Positions 45,375-55,081 of a stretch of DNA of 64,000 nucleotides are shown here, piece by piece. Source of the DNA: a virus; IMG/VR virus record IMGVR_UViG_3300009001_000006, positions 49,833 through 113,832 of that record, one strand, 5' to 3'. Within the stretch, counting starts at the first letter, position 1; the number at the start of each line of letters is the position of its first letter. The translations under genes and the position numbers were made by a program. The notes beneath the pieces were generated by a model. It was given only the letters and a program-made list of their open reading frames with translations. It was not told the DNA's origin and searched no databases.

Positions 45375-47403
45375 TTTTATAAATACCAACATATATATCG
45401 TTATTTGCGTCATTGGTAAACCAGGCAGGACCTTTATATAGGCTCTCTGTAGAATTCTTATATCTACCATCAACACCACCTATAACGTCATATTCTATGG
45501 GTGCATCAGCCCTACTGATAGATCTGGCTATAGAATTAGCTATAATTAATGAGCTATATCTATCTTTTCTTAATTTACCTCTTTTTGCTCCAGCTCCTTT
45601 GTTATCTGGAGTATCCCATTTCTCTCTTGATCCAGAACTATTGCTTGTTTGACTCATTACTATGGTGGTAAGCTCATTTTTCAATTCTTCAATTTCTAAA
45701 ATACACTCACCAAGAGTGTCATATACATTTTCTAGGTCTGTTTCTAATACATTCTGGGAGTCTTTTTCCATAGCTAATCCAAGAGTTAAATTATCGAAAG
45801 CTGGAAATAACAAAACTTTATCTTCAAAATCTTTTCTAAGACCATGATTGGCATGACTGGTCCAGTCAGATCTGGCGAATTGCACCAGCTCCAAAATATG
45901 TAAACCTGGCTTAGCGTCACTATCTTTACTCTTTTTATCATCTATAATAGGCCAGATGGGTAATTCATGCTCTTTTAATTTATTACTATCGTGCAAAGCC
46001 TCTTCGATAGCTATACCACCTCCCTGAGCATCTATACCTATTCTTTCGCAAGGAAAAACCTTCATTAAATCACGAATCTTTCTAGCGCAAAAACCATAAA
46101 AATCATTTTCATCTACAAGACCTGTTCTTTGTCGTTTCTTAAAATTTGTTCTATTTGTAGTCCAGCAATAAACTATCCTTGTATGATTATGGTGTAATTC
46201 AAGTACCACAATGCTAAAATTATCTTGCTCACTAGCAGGGTCAATGCCATAAATATATTTTTTGTCAGGATCCCCCTTAATTCTAGCATCAAATATAATA
46301 GGTTCATTATTGATAATGATTGGATTTTTATTATTAGTAACACAACTTTCTATTAGACTTCTACGAAAAAATCCACTGCTGTCTTTTGTGAAGCAAGCAG
46401 CATATTCCATGTTGTATATACCACTATGTATAGTTGCCCTAGCCCTAGCTACCTGCCTATCATCCATGAAACCCTTTGGTATCAATTCATATGGAATCCT
46501 AACTACGCTATAGTCTTTCCAGTTAAAATTTTGTGGCACCTCACCCTGGAATAATTTTTGTAACTGCTCTTCATTGCCTTTACTATGAATAATAGCCCTA
46601 TATCTCTCCCAATATTGAGCGAAATGCTTAAAGCTATAATCAGCCGTTCCTGCTATAATTGCCTGATTGCTTTTACGGTATTGTAAAGATTCCATTTCTT
46701 CATTCCATATCCCAAGATCTTTCATTAATTCTTTTTTAGCTTCTGCTTTGACATTACCCATAGGATCTGCTGATACCGCAGCGAAACCAGACACAACTGT
46801 TTCATATACCTCTGGTGATATAGATGCAAATTCGTCAGCAATAATAATATGAGCTCTTAAACCTCTAATTTTACTACCATCACCCAAAGGAATGGCTATG
46901 GTCCAGCTATCTCCATATCTCATAGTACATCTATCAACGTCTCGCCTTGGTCCATCATCATTACCATTAAAGATACTACGAATAATAGCTGACTTTCTCC
47001 ATATGGTTTCCATATATTCAAATATAACTTTACTCTGTCTAAACGCAGCTCCAACCACAACGATCTTGCTACCAGGAACAAAGATGCATTTTAAGGTACA
47101 ATACAAAGCTAATAAAAAAGATTTACCAAAACCACGACTAGCAATAAACATAGGGAACGGCCTATCCCAGAATTCTTGTAATATAGCAGCTTGAATTGGG
47201 TGTAGTTCAATATCCATTAAAAGTTTAGCTGTCATACTAAAATTATCTGGATTCTTAATAATATTGATCAGGTGGCGGTCTGGATTTTCAATATCCTTTT
47301 CTGACCTATTGATCATTAGGTTTTTATCTATCTTAATCTTGTCAATATCGCCTATATTCAACCAGGCATTATCTAAATAATTATTACTTACCATGTAATT
47401 CAT
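45370..47403 (-). CDS. terL: terminase large subunit
   Basis: 677 residues. The ATPase domain has Walker A 'ASRGFGKS' (residues 88-95) and Walker B 'IIIADE' (186-191); the nuclease domain has 'YIYGIDPASEQDNFSIVVLE' and later 'IGIDAQGGG', the RNase-H-like acidic residues. It pumps DNA into the prohead and cuts concatemers. It overlaps the ERCC4 nuclease gene by 20 bases; a second in-frame ATG at 47394 is possible. Confidence 0.95.
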   Translation of the reverse strand: MNYMVSNNYLDNAWLNIGDIDKIKIDKNLMINRSEKDIENPDRHLINIIKNPDNFSMTAKLLMDIELHPIQAAILQEFWDRPFPMFIASRGFGKSFLLALYCTLKCIFVPGSKIVVVGAAFRQSKVIFEYMETIWRKSAIIRSIFNGNDDGPRRDVDRCTMRYGDSWTIAIPLGDGSKIRGLRAHIIIADEFASISPEVYETVVSGFAAVSADPMGNVKAEAKKELMKDLGIWNEEMESLQYRKSNQAIIAGTADYSFKHFAQYWERYRAIIHSKGNEEQLQKLFQGEVPQNFNWKDYSVVRIPYELIPKGFMDDRQVARARATIHSGIYNMEYAACFTKDSSGFFRRSLIESCVTNNKNPIIINNEPIIFDARIKGDPDKKYIYGIDPASEQDNFSIVVLELHHNHTRIVYCWTTNRTNFKKRQRTGLVDENDFYGFCARKIRDLMKVFPCERIGIDAQGGGIAIEEALHDSNKLKEHELPIWPIIDDKKSKDSDAKPGLHILELVQFARSDWTSHANHGLRKDFEDKVLLFPAFDNLTLGLAMEKDSQNVLETDLENVYDTLGECILEIEELKNELTTIVMSQTSNSSGSREKWDTPDNKGAGAKRGKLRKDRYSSLIIANSIARSISRADAPIEYDVIGGVDGRYKNSTESLYKGPAWFTNDANNDIYVGIYKK

Positions 47404-47860
47404 TCACCCTCTTAAAGATAGAAAACGCCATCTGATTAGCAGCTTCTGGGTTATCGCAAAATACCACATTAATATTATGTTTGATCTGTAATTCTGTTAA
47501 ATATTTAAGTATATAAGCTGGTTTAATTTTTATTTTAGACCATAATCTTCTAGGTACGGTAGAGCCTATAGGATAGTTTAAAACATCCTGTAAACTAAAT
47601 TCTAATAAAATAAATTTGTATAGGTAGTCATTCATTCTTAATATTTCAGCTTTGAATCTAGCTTCAGAAATATTATTTGCGATCTCGCTCACACTGTTCT
47701 TTCTTTCGATACATAGTAAATCTTCTAAGCCCTCTATACTATAATCTCCAGTATCTAATTTTTTATTAATAGTATTACATCCAGCAAAAGCCCATGGTTT
47801 TTGTTCTCTGGTGTCTATGATTATATTAAAACTGTATTTCTTGTCTGATTCATGACCCAT
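47384..47860 (-). CDS. ERCC4-type nuclease
   Basis: 158 residues from the ATG at 47860, which overlaps the upstream gene by 11 bases; an earlier in-frame ATG (47923) lies deep inside that gene. The XPF/ERCC4 nuclease core is clear: 'FNIIIDTREQKPW', 'KLDTGDYSIEG' and 'LCIERKNSVSEI' (the family motif GDxxxERK). It cuts branched or flapped DNA. It sits between terminase subunit genes, suggesting trimming of DNA branches before packaging. Confidence 0.82.
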   Translation of the reverse strand: MGHESDKKYSFNIIIDTREQKPWAFAGCNTINKKLDTGDYSIEGLEDLLCIERKNSVSEIANNISEARFKAEILRMNDYLYKFILLEFSLQDVLNYPIGSTVPRRLWSKIKIKPAYILKYLTELQIKHNINVVFCDNPEAANQMAFSIFKRVNELHGK

Positions 47861-48524
47861 GGCAAAAATCCAGTGTTGGTTGAACTCTTTCTCTAATATC
47901 GGCCTGATCAAAATCAAATGCAATATCCGAAAATTCTAGCTTCATAAAATCTTTAATAGCCTTATTGAATATTTTCTTAACATTAGAACCAACGATTAAT
48001 AAATTAGTTAAAATATTATTATTGATGATTTTATTTTGATAAATACAAGATAATACGCTAGCATCTCTAAGATAAGATATATTAAAGGATTTACCATATA
48101 AATAAAAACAATATGAGATTACATCTTCTATTTTGGGTAAAAAATATCTTATGCCGTTATAGTATAACTTTTCTGGTGGGTTATATTGATATACTTTATC
48201 ATACCTATTAACACTATCTATATGTATAAAATTGGTGGTATATCGATCAATATACTTAAAGTTTATATTTTTATAGTTAAAAGAATGGTTAGAAATATTA
48301 CAATGATTCTTAGTAAGATGTATACATGTATTCAAAAATCTAAAACTATTAATAATTAAAGAATTAGTTTGAAATTCTCTAGGGTATGTTAAAAATAATT
48401 CTCCAGAATAATCAAAAAGATATAAGGCTAATGCAGGCTCCATCCCCAGTACACAAGAACACTCTTCAGTATAATTGCAAAATTCAGAATTGAATATTAA
48501 ATTATAAAGGTATAGGTTATTCAT
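47850..48524 (-). CDS. hypothetical protein of the packaging cluster
   Basis: 224 residues in ATGA overlap with the HNH gene. Asn/Tyr/Ile-rich with a predicted helical C-terminus ('KIFNKAIKDFMKLEFSDIAF'). No motif recognised. Its place among packaging nucleases suggests a related role, which is inference. Confidence 0.68.
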   Translation of the reverse strand: MNNLYLYNLIFNSEFCNYTEECSCVLGMEPALALYLFDYSGELFLTYPREFQTNSLIINSFRFLNTCIHLTKNHCNISNHSFNYKNINFKYIDRYTTNFIHIDSVNRYDKVYQYNPPEKLYYNGIRYFLPKIEDVISYCFYLYGKSFNISYLRDASVLSCIYQNKIINNNILTNLLIVGSNVKKIFNKAIKDFMKLEFSDIAFDFDQADIRERVQPTLDFCHGS

Positions 48525-48787
48525 TTTTTATTTGCTATAATTTTAAAAAACATCATTTCATAATTTTCTTCATTACTCTTGATTAGGTCGTGGTGATATT
48601 TACATAAAGTAATACCATTATTGGGATACAATCTTAACCCTGGGTAGTCTGCCCACTTCTTAATATGATGAGCGTTTAATTTACCTTTTTGTTTTTTACA
48701 TTCTGGCCACTGACACTTAAATTTGTCTCTAGCAAAAATTTGTTTAATCCACGCTTTATATTGTTGATCATATAATCTTTTATTCAT
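48521..48787 (-). CDS. HNH endonuclease
   Basis: 88 residues. The HNH core is 'AHHIKKWADYPGLRLYPNNG' with 'LCKYHHDLI', preceded by a zinc cysteine pair 'CQWPEC'. It overlaps the terminase-small-like gene by 8 bases. HNH proteins beside terminase genes are known to assist DNA cleavage during packaging (HK97 gp74-type), so a packaging role is more likely than homing. Confidence 0.85.
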   Translation of the reverse strand: MNKRLYDQQYKAWIKQIFARDKFKCQWPECKKQKGKLNAHHIKKWADYPGLRLYPNNGITLCKYHHDLIKSNEENYEMMFFKIIANKK

Positions 48788-49598
48788 CTTGATTCTTTAG
48801 TACTGATTCCGCATTTAATATAGGTGTATCAAATTCATTATCTTGATATTGGTGTGGTGATTGTAAATCATCTTTAAATTTACTGGTAGCCATCTTTAGA
48901 ATTTCTAACTGGCGGCCTTCTTTTTCTCTGATGTCTTCATCTTCCAGCATCCTAATTAATCCTGTCCAACTGCTTTTGCCATCTTCAATCCTTTTAATTC
49001 TTTGTTCTCTAGTAGCTTTTAAATCTTTACTAATTTTTTGCTGTTCACTTAATAATTTGGTATATTCATTAGTATAGCTAGCGATACTATTTCTAGCAAA
49101 ACTTAATTGTGTTTCAAGATTTGCTAGCTTAGCGGTGTCTCTATCAGATTCTGGCATTTCATACTCAAAGTCTACCTGCCTTTGTAATTTTTCGGTTTCT
49201 GCAATATGTCTTTTACGCTCTTTCATACTTCTGTTAATAAGAATATCTATTGTAATAAACTGTTTAATTTGTAACTCTTCTGCTGGAAGAACATCTTCAC
49301 GAAATTGTTTAATAAGATTAATCCATGTATTTTCGAAATAATCTAATTCGCCAGTCTCTTTATCAAACTGCTTACATACCTCACCCCAAAAAGATTTAGA
49401 TCTAAGTTTAATACTTAAGATTTCATTATCAGCATGCTCTGCTGGTGTTTGCAGCAACTGATTTTTTTCTATGTATTTTTTAATAGGAGCTACATTTCTA
49501 TTTAAACTAACTGCTATATCTTCTATACTTGAAGAATTAGCATTTTCTTTAATGTACTTTTCTTCCTGTAGCGAAAGCTGTCCTCTTTTTTTAGTCAT
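48780..49598 (-). CDS. candidate terminase small subunit
   Basis: 272 residues. The N-terminal ~45 residues form an HTH-like unit ('SIEDIAVSLNRNVAPIKKYI'); the middle is a long charged coiled coil ('ERKRHIAETEKLQRQVDFEY', 'EYTKLLSEQQKISKDLKATR'). HTH plus coiled-coil oligomerisation is the plan of small terminases, and it is encoded three genes upstream of terL. It overlaps the sigma-like gene by 8 bases. Confidence 0.6.
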   Translation of the reverse strand: MTKKRGQLSLQEEKYIKENANSSSIEDIAVSLNRNVAPIKKYIEKNQLLQTPAEHADNEILSIKLRSKSFWGEVCKQFDKETGELDYFENTWINLIKQFREDVLPAEELQIKQFITIDILINRSMKERKRHIAETEKLQRQVDFEYEMPESDRDTAKLANLETQLSFARNSIASYTNEYTKLLSEQQKISKDLKATREQRIKRIEDGKSSWTGLIRMLEDEDIREKEGRQLEILKMATSKFKDDLQSPHQYQDNEFDTPILNAESVLKNQDE

Positions 49599-50241
49599 TT
49601 TTATATTTGGGTATGAGTTTCTTTTTAATAAAATTCTGTAACTTTACTTTATCGTTTTTTATGACCTTTTGTCCGTGTTTTAATTTTAGGTATGTGCTTC
49701 TGTATTTTACTGGTAAATTTTCTTCTATAAAATCGACTAGTTGCTGGTCTGATATATGATCCACAAAATCTTTAGTATTCGCTGGGTCTATATTGTCTAT
49801 ATAAGATGGTTGAATAATTCCTTTTTTGTTATTATTTCTGTTAAACCAAGATCTATAAGCATGACAGTTGAATTTATCGTTAAACTCTTCACAATCCTTA
49901 CCGTCTTTATTTTTAGGATTATATAATGGGCAAGTTAAGCAAGGTTTGTCTGGACGCTGATAATTATCTCTCTTATAATTAAAAAGCCTATTTCTTACAT
50001 GTGTCCACAAAAAATTCTCTAACGGTCTAGAGTGATCATATTTTTCTAATCCTTCAAGAGCAAAAATCGCTGCTTGTTGCTTCATATCATTAATATCATG
50101 ATAAGCAAACTTGAATTTATAACAGAGTCTTTTGCTTATATTGTCTAAAACAGCTAGAAACTCTTCTTCTGTTACATTTACTTTATTCTGTATTTTCTTC
50201 GTTGTTTTTTTCGTTGTTTTTTTCGGAATTTTCTTCCTCAT
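49591..50241 (-). CDS. phage sigma factor-like protein
   Basis: 216 residues. A Lys-rich N-terminus precedes a sigma region 2-like helix set: 'YHDINDMKQQAAIFALEGLE' and 'PLENFLWTHVRNRLFNYKRD'. An insertion with four cysteines and a histidine ('CLTCPLYNPKN', 'CEEF', 'CHAY') follows, then a C-terminal helix pair that could be a region 4 remnant. This resembles compact phage sigma factors such as T4 gp55. It likely redirects host RNA polymerase to late promoters. Its start lies within the 3' end of a small ORF (50183-50359). Confidence 0.72.
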   Translation of the reverse strand: MRKKIPKKTTKKTTKKIQNKVNVTEEEFLAVLDNISKRLCYKFKFAYHDINDMKQQAAIFALEGLEKYDHSRPLENFLWTHVRNRLFNYKRDNYQRPDKPCLTCPLYNPKNKDGKDCEEFNDKFNCHAYRSWFNRNNNKKGIIQPSYIDNIDPANTKDFVDHISDQQLVDFIEENLPVKYRSTYLKLKHGQKVIKNDKVKLQNFIKKKLIPKYKND

Positions 50242-50359
50242 ATAATTCTGCTATACTTTTATATTGATTATTATTAAGGTCATCAGATATATCAAGATTT
50301 TCTGATGCTACTACCTTAATGGTTGAATTAGCTAGGTTGTTATACTTTTTATGTTTCAT
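50183..50359 (-). CDS. small acidic protein overlapping the sigma-like gene
   Basis: 58 residues beginning 'MKHKKYNNLANSTIKVVASE' and ending in an Asn/Glu-rich tail ('EENSEKNNEKNNEENTE'). Its last 59 bases overlap the basic start of the sigma-like gene in another frame. No good ribosome site is visible. It may be a real leader gene or a chance ORF. Confidence 0.45.
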   Translation of the reverse strand: MKHKKYNNLANSTIKVVASENLDISDDLNNNQYKSIAELYEEENSEKNNEKNNEENTE

Positions 50360-50437
50360 ATGATTGACCGTTTTCTCAAAAGGGTTAATATACTATTATA
50401 CTATTTAATTACACCGAGTAAAGCAAGGTAACTTAAT
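50360..50437. promoter_or_regulatory. divergent control region
   Basis: This 78-base AT-rich gap separates minus-strand packaging genes from the plus-strand HTH gene. Minus: TTTACT, a 16-base spacer and TATAAT (plus-strand ATTATA at 50395-50400), within AATAGTATAATAGT. Plus: TTGACC at 50364-50369 and TATACT at 50389-50394, with a long 19-base spacer. Overlapping -10 elements suggest the two directions compete. Confidence 0.45.
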
Positions 50438-50635
50438 ATGTCTAAAACATATAAAAAATGGAGAGAAGAAGATATAGAATTTATTAGAAATAATAGTCCA
50501 TTAATGCCCGATAACGTTGTAGCTATGACATTATCCAAAATTACTGGATATCATATATCTACTGATATGGTAAGAGCACAAAGACGTCGATTAAAAATAG
50601 TAAAAAACAGAGGTAGGCAACCAAAAAGTCCATAG
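50438..50635 (+). CDS. small HTH-like DNA-binding protein
   Basis: 65 residues, basic. 'WREEDIEFIRNNSPLMPDNV' then 'VAMTLSKITGYHISTDMVRA' and 'QRRRLKIVKNRGRQ' read as a Myb/HTH-like fold with a basic tail. It is the only plus-strand gene inside the minus-strand late region and diverges from the sigma-like gene, so a regulator of that region is plausible. A moderate AAGCAAGGTAACT ribosome site precedes it. Confidence 0.65.
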   Translation: MSKTYKKWREEDIEFIRNNSPLMPDNVVAMTLSKITGYHISTDMVRAQRRRLKIVKNRGRQPKSP

Positions 50636-50639
50636 AAAC

Positions 50640-50828
50640 TTATTCGGCGTCACCTACTTGATCAATTACAAATAATTGTGTATTATTAGTTAGTTTGCCA
50701 ATATTATATGTAATATTAGATTGCTGCGGATATATATAATCTTTATTAATTTTAGTATTTTGCGTATCTTTTTTATCTATAAATGTATTAAATCTACTAG
50801 TTAAATTTTTACCGTATAAAATATTCAT
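50640..50828 (-). CDS. small hypothetical protein after a cysteine-rich gene
   Basis: 62 residues, starting 'MNILYGKNLTSRFNTFIDKK'. The start resembles that of the 113-residue proteins at 58228 and 56824 ('MNSIYVSYGSRI'), so it may be a short relative. Its stop is 4 bases from the convergent HTH gene. Function unknown. Confidence 0.55.
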   Translation of the reverse strand: MNILYGKNLTSRFNTFIDKKDTQNTKINKDYIYPQQSNITYNIGKLTNNTQLFVIDQVGDAE

Positions 50829-50842
50829 ATCAATACTTGGGT

Positions 50843-51895
50843 TTAGGGTAAGAAAATATCTGAAAGCACAGCTTGTGTATAATTTTTACATACACAATCA
50901 TTAGGATCTCGACTTTGTCCAGATGGGCATGCATTATAACACTTTCCTTTGCATTCTTTCATACCCTGAGGACATACACACTTGCATTTTCCTGCTGGAT
51001 CTGGTACTTTACCTCCACTGCAGCCTTTTTGTAAAAGCTTACATACACACTGACAATTATCAGCATCAAAATCAGGTAATGCTCCATCGCTATAATAATC
51101 ACAATCTAATCCCTGTTTATATAAAACTTCTTCAAAATAGCAATAACAGCTACAAGTAGAGTCTCTCAGACTGGGTTTGTTTGGAGGGCATTTTTTGACG
51201 AATTGTAGATTTACAGATTCTTTATATGCGCATTTACAGCTACAATCCTCTTTGTCAAAATCGGGAGTACTGCCTGTACATGGTTCCTCACTTGCATGTT
51301 TACAATAACATGAGCAATCCTTAGATTTGAAGTGTGGCAACCTTCTATATTTACCTTGACCACATCTAGGTCCGCCAGGTTCGTTAAGTGGACATACACA
51401 TTCACAATCTTGATCTCCGGTTTTGTTGCCGGCTAAGTCTGTAGTCCATGTTATTTTTAGTTTAGGACGACTAGGGTCCTCAGCTTTACAGTCGTAACCA
51501 ACATCACAGCCACAATTACATGGTTGAATAACCACCTTCATATCATCTCCGCAAGGATTTATATCAGGATTTTTTTTCATTTGATAAATATAGGTACAAC
51601 CACAACCACAGAATTCAGACATAAAATGTGGATACTCAGGTTTATCGCATGGTCCAATCTTAGTAGGGTCACATTCACAACCGCAAGGGGCTTTCCAATG
51701 AGGTGTACCAGATTTTCCAGTAACAGGATCTATATTTCTAGATTTACATAAATATACATTCTTATCATAATCAATCGCTGTACATCCACAGCACTTACCA
51801 CCATAACCCTTTTGCCACGGATCTAAAGAAGATCCATCAGGATCTTGATCTGGTCTGGGACATGGGCAATTACTATTACAACATTCAGCGGCCAT
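50843..51895 (-). CDS. cysteine-rich CxCxC-repeat protein
   Basis: 350 residues with about 50 cysteines, many in repeated C-x-C-x-C triplets ('CECVC', 'CSCYC', 'CSCKC', 'CQCVC', 'CKCVC') about 30-40 residues apart. This resembles extracellular disulfide-rich repeat proteins. No signal peptide. It ends 'AVLSDIFLP', sharing a hydrophobic-Pro end with three other cysteine-rich proteins here. Probably a virion surface or appendage protein whose disulfides form after release. Confidence 0.72.
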   Translation of the reverse strand: MAAECCNSNCPCPRPDQDPDGSSLDPWQKGYGGKCCGCTAIDYDKNVYLCKSRNIDPVTGKSGTPHWKAPCGCECDPTKIGPCDKPEYPHFMSEFCGCGCTYIYQMKKNPDINPCGDDMKVVIQPCNCGCDVGYDCKAEDPSRPKLKITWTTDLAGNKTGDQDCECVCPLNEPGGPRCGQGKYRRLPHFKSKDCSCYCKHASEEPCTGSTPDFDKEDCSCKCAYKESVNLQFVKKCPPNKPSLRDSTCSCYCYFEEVLYKQGLDCDYYSDGALPDFDADNCQCVCKLLQKGCSGGKVPDPAGKCKCVCPQGMKECKGKCYNACPSGQSRDPNDCVCKNYTQAVLSDIFLP

Positions 51896-51897
51896 AA

Positions 51898-53028
51898 TTA
51901 CACCTTATTAGGAAAACGTTTAAATTTTAAGCCCGTAACAATAGGGTTGTGCATATCTTGCAAAAGATTAAAGTCAATAGTAATATAGTTATCAGATGTG
52001 TAAATATTATCATTCATATGAAAATAAAATTTCGTATCAACATCTATATTATTACCAGAAGATAAACATATAATATCATTAATTACAAACTCTGTTTCAT
52101 TAATTTCAACACCGGTGAGATCATAATCATAGTCAAGATAAATAGATTGTGGTAATGTAATATAATCTTGACCATCTTTTTCTGCGTATACATATACATT
52201 ATTATAAACCGGATAATATCTTTGTAATGTTGAGACAATATTAGCAATACTATAATCATCATTAATAGTGATATTAGCGCCAGATCCTGTTTGCCCTAAA
52301 TATACTACCTGTGGAGCTACCGTAATATCGGTCATATCATTAAATAAACTCACTGATAAAATTTCACCAGTATCACTATTTATTTGTTCTACTGTCAGCA
52401 AAGCTTGTCCGGTGCTACCAGCTGATATAATATTGAATGTGTCTCCAACCTGATAATTGCTGCCACCAGTAATTGATATTGTATTATCGTTAATAGTTAA
52501 ACTTACTTGTATATACTCTTTATCAAAGTCGTTAGTAGATTCATTTAAGCAAGATAAATAAAATAAACTATTTAGTTTATAACCTTGCTGAATAACGGCA
52601 AAACCACTATCAAGTATACCAATAGGTTTTGCGTAATAAGTTAAATTATCCGAATCTATTATATTATCACCGGTAAAAATACCATTTGAGATAATTTCAG
52701 TATTGTGTAGTGTGGTATTATATTTGACTAAAAAAGATTCTTGTTGAAATTGGTATGTATTTTCAGGAAAGGAATCATTTGTGATATATATATAAGGTGA
52801 TTGAGAATTGATGTTATCAATAACTAAAGAGTTAGAAGAAAGAGATAAAAGTACCATAAATTCTGGCTTACTGCCTTGATAATATTTATCAACCTCTAAA
52901 TAAATATCTTTATAAACCTTTTGGGAAGTATCAATACTATCGCATATGCTATTATATAATGGAAAACCTTGTAATGTTAATGGTTCTCTATAATTTTGTG
53001 TAATTTCGTAAATATTGTGAATAGCCAT
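51898..53028 (-). CDS. hypothetical virion protein of the cysteine-rich cluster
   Basis: 376 residues, beta-rich and Asn/Ile/Tyr-rich, with few cysteines. The stretch 'TGGSNYQVGDTFNIISAGST' followed by a similar 'VYLGQTGSGANITIND' resembles beta-strand modules of tail or fibre proteins. It lies 3 bases upstream of a cysteine-rich gene. Function unknown. Confidence 0.65.
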   Translation of the reverse strand: MAIHNIYEITQNYREPLTLQGFPLYNSICDSIDTSQKVYKDIYLEVDKYYQGSKPEFMVLLSLSSNSLVIDNINSQSPYIYITNDSFPENTYQFQQESFLVKYNTTLHNTEIISNGIFTGDNIIDSDNLTYYAKPIGILDSGFAVIQQGYKLNSLFYLSCLNESTNDFDKEYIQVSLTINDNTISITGGSNYQVGDTFNIISAGSTGQALLTVEQINSDTGEILSVSLFNDMTDITVAPQVVYLGQTGSGANITINDDYSIANIVSTLQRYYPVYNNVYVYAEKDGQDYITLPQSIYLDYDYDLTGVEINETEFVINDIICLSSGNNIDVDTKFYFHMNDNIYTSDNYITIDFNLLQDMHNPIVTGLKFKRFPNKV

Positions 53029-53076
53029 ATTTAAAAACTCTCTGTATGCAGCATATAAATGATTTGACTCTGGGTT

Positions 53077-54264
<1,188 letters not shown>

Positions 54265-54300
54265 ATCTTGCGCCTTTGTGTTTAGTTAATAACATATATA

Positions 54301-54314
54301 TTATTATACACCAA
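54301..54314 (-). promoter_or_regulatory. candidate late promoter motif
   Basis: Minus strand TTGGTGTATAATAA lies 37 bases before the start at 54264, just after the terminator of the upstream gene. It shares TTGGTGTATAAT with the element at 38780. Confidence 0.55.
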
Positions 54315-54319
54315 CATCC

Positions 54320-54349
54320 AAAAAAAAAGCACCCGCTTTCGAGGGTGCT
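54320..54349 (-). terminator. intrinsic terminator after gene 54380
   Basis: Minus strand AGCACCC/GGGTGCT stem (54328-54334 with 54343-54349) followed by nine T residues. Strong and clear. Confidence 0.93.
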
Positions 54350-54379
54350 TCAAGAAATAATTCTATTTATAAAAATAGA

Positions 54380-54982
54380 TCAATCTTCGTTATCTAGGTC
54401 CTCGTCATTTTCTGGAACTGGCTGATTAGCAAGTAATTTTCTAGACTTTTTAATAGCTCGGTTAACCATAACCTTGCCAACCATCTTTACGAATGGTAGT
54501 CCTCTATTCTTGGCTTCTTGATCAAGCCAACCTACAACAGTATCAATATTTTGTTCACACCAATCGTTACCTTTTTCATTCATATTAATAGCGTGGCGAC
54601 GACAAGAGCAGCTATCGCTCATATGAATACCAAGACTTTTAATCATTTTACTAAGTTGAGTTCCTGGTCCATGCGGATCTTCTTCCATAGTTTTTGGAAA
54701 AAGACTTCTTAAGAACTTGTCTGGGTGATCACCCATCAAAACTCTCAACCTATCTTCTAGCTGAGATTTAGTCCAATCTCCAAGTTCTTCATAACTAGCA
54801 GCACTATATAGCTGTACCGGCAATGGAATTTGATCAATTTGAACGCTGATAGTTTTGTGTGTAGGATCATCCATATAAACAACTTTTAACGTATCAGTAA
54901 CAATAGGGTCTGGCGTAGTAACATTACCAGCGTTGTCTGAATATGGAGGAGGCTGAACTGTAATTTTCTGATTTAATTTCAT
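54380..54982 (-). CDS. conserved-type phage protein, autonomous unit
   Basis: 200 residues. The C-terminal half has 'SDSCSCRRHAINMNEKGNDW', a Cys/His cluster followed by an Asn-Glu-x-Gly-x-x-Trp pattern and 'NIDTVVGWLDQEAKNRGLPF'. I recall similar Cys-Cys-Arg plus MN-x-x-G motifs in phage proteins of unknown function. The gene has its own strong promoter (55032) and a strong terminator (54320), cutting it off from the surrounding structural genes. A good AAAGGAA ribosome site precedes it. Confidence 0.7.
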   Translation of the reverse strand: MKLNQKITVQPPPYSDNAGNVTTPDPIVTDTLKVVYMDDPTHKTISVQIDQIPLPVQLYSAASYEELGDWTKSQLEDRLRVLMGDHPDKFLRSLFPKTMEEDPHGPGTQLSKMIKSLGIHMSDSCSCRRHAINMNEKGNDWCEQNIDTVVGWLDQEAKNRGLPFVKMVGKVMVNRAIKKSRKLLANQPVPENDEDLDNED

Positions 54983-55031
54983 AGTAATTTTCCTTTGTTC
55001 CTATAGAAAGCGGGTTAAAACGCGTTAATAT

Positions 55032-55059
55032 ATAATAACGGTCAAAAATCCGATGTCAA
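55032..55059 (-). promoter_or_regulatory. sigma70-type promoter for gene 54380
   Basis: On the minus strand a perfect TTGACA (55054-55059), a 16-base spacer and TATTAT (55032-55037). It differs from the lone GTGTATAAT elements of the late genes. Confidence 0.65.
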
Positions 55060-55081
55060 GCAAAAAATAATATCGCAATAA

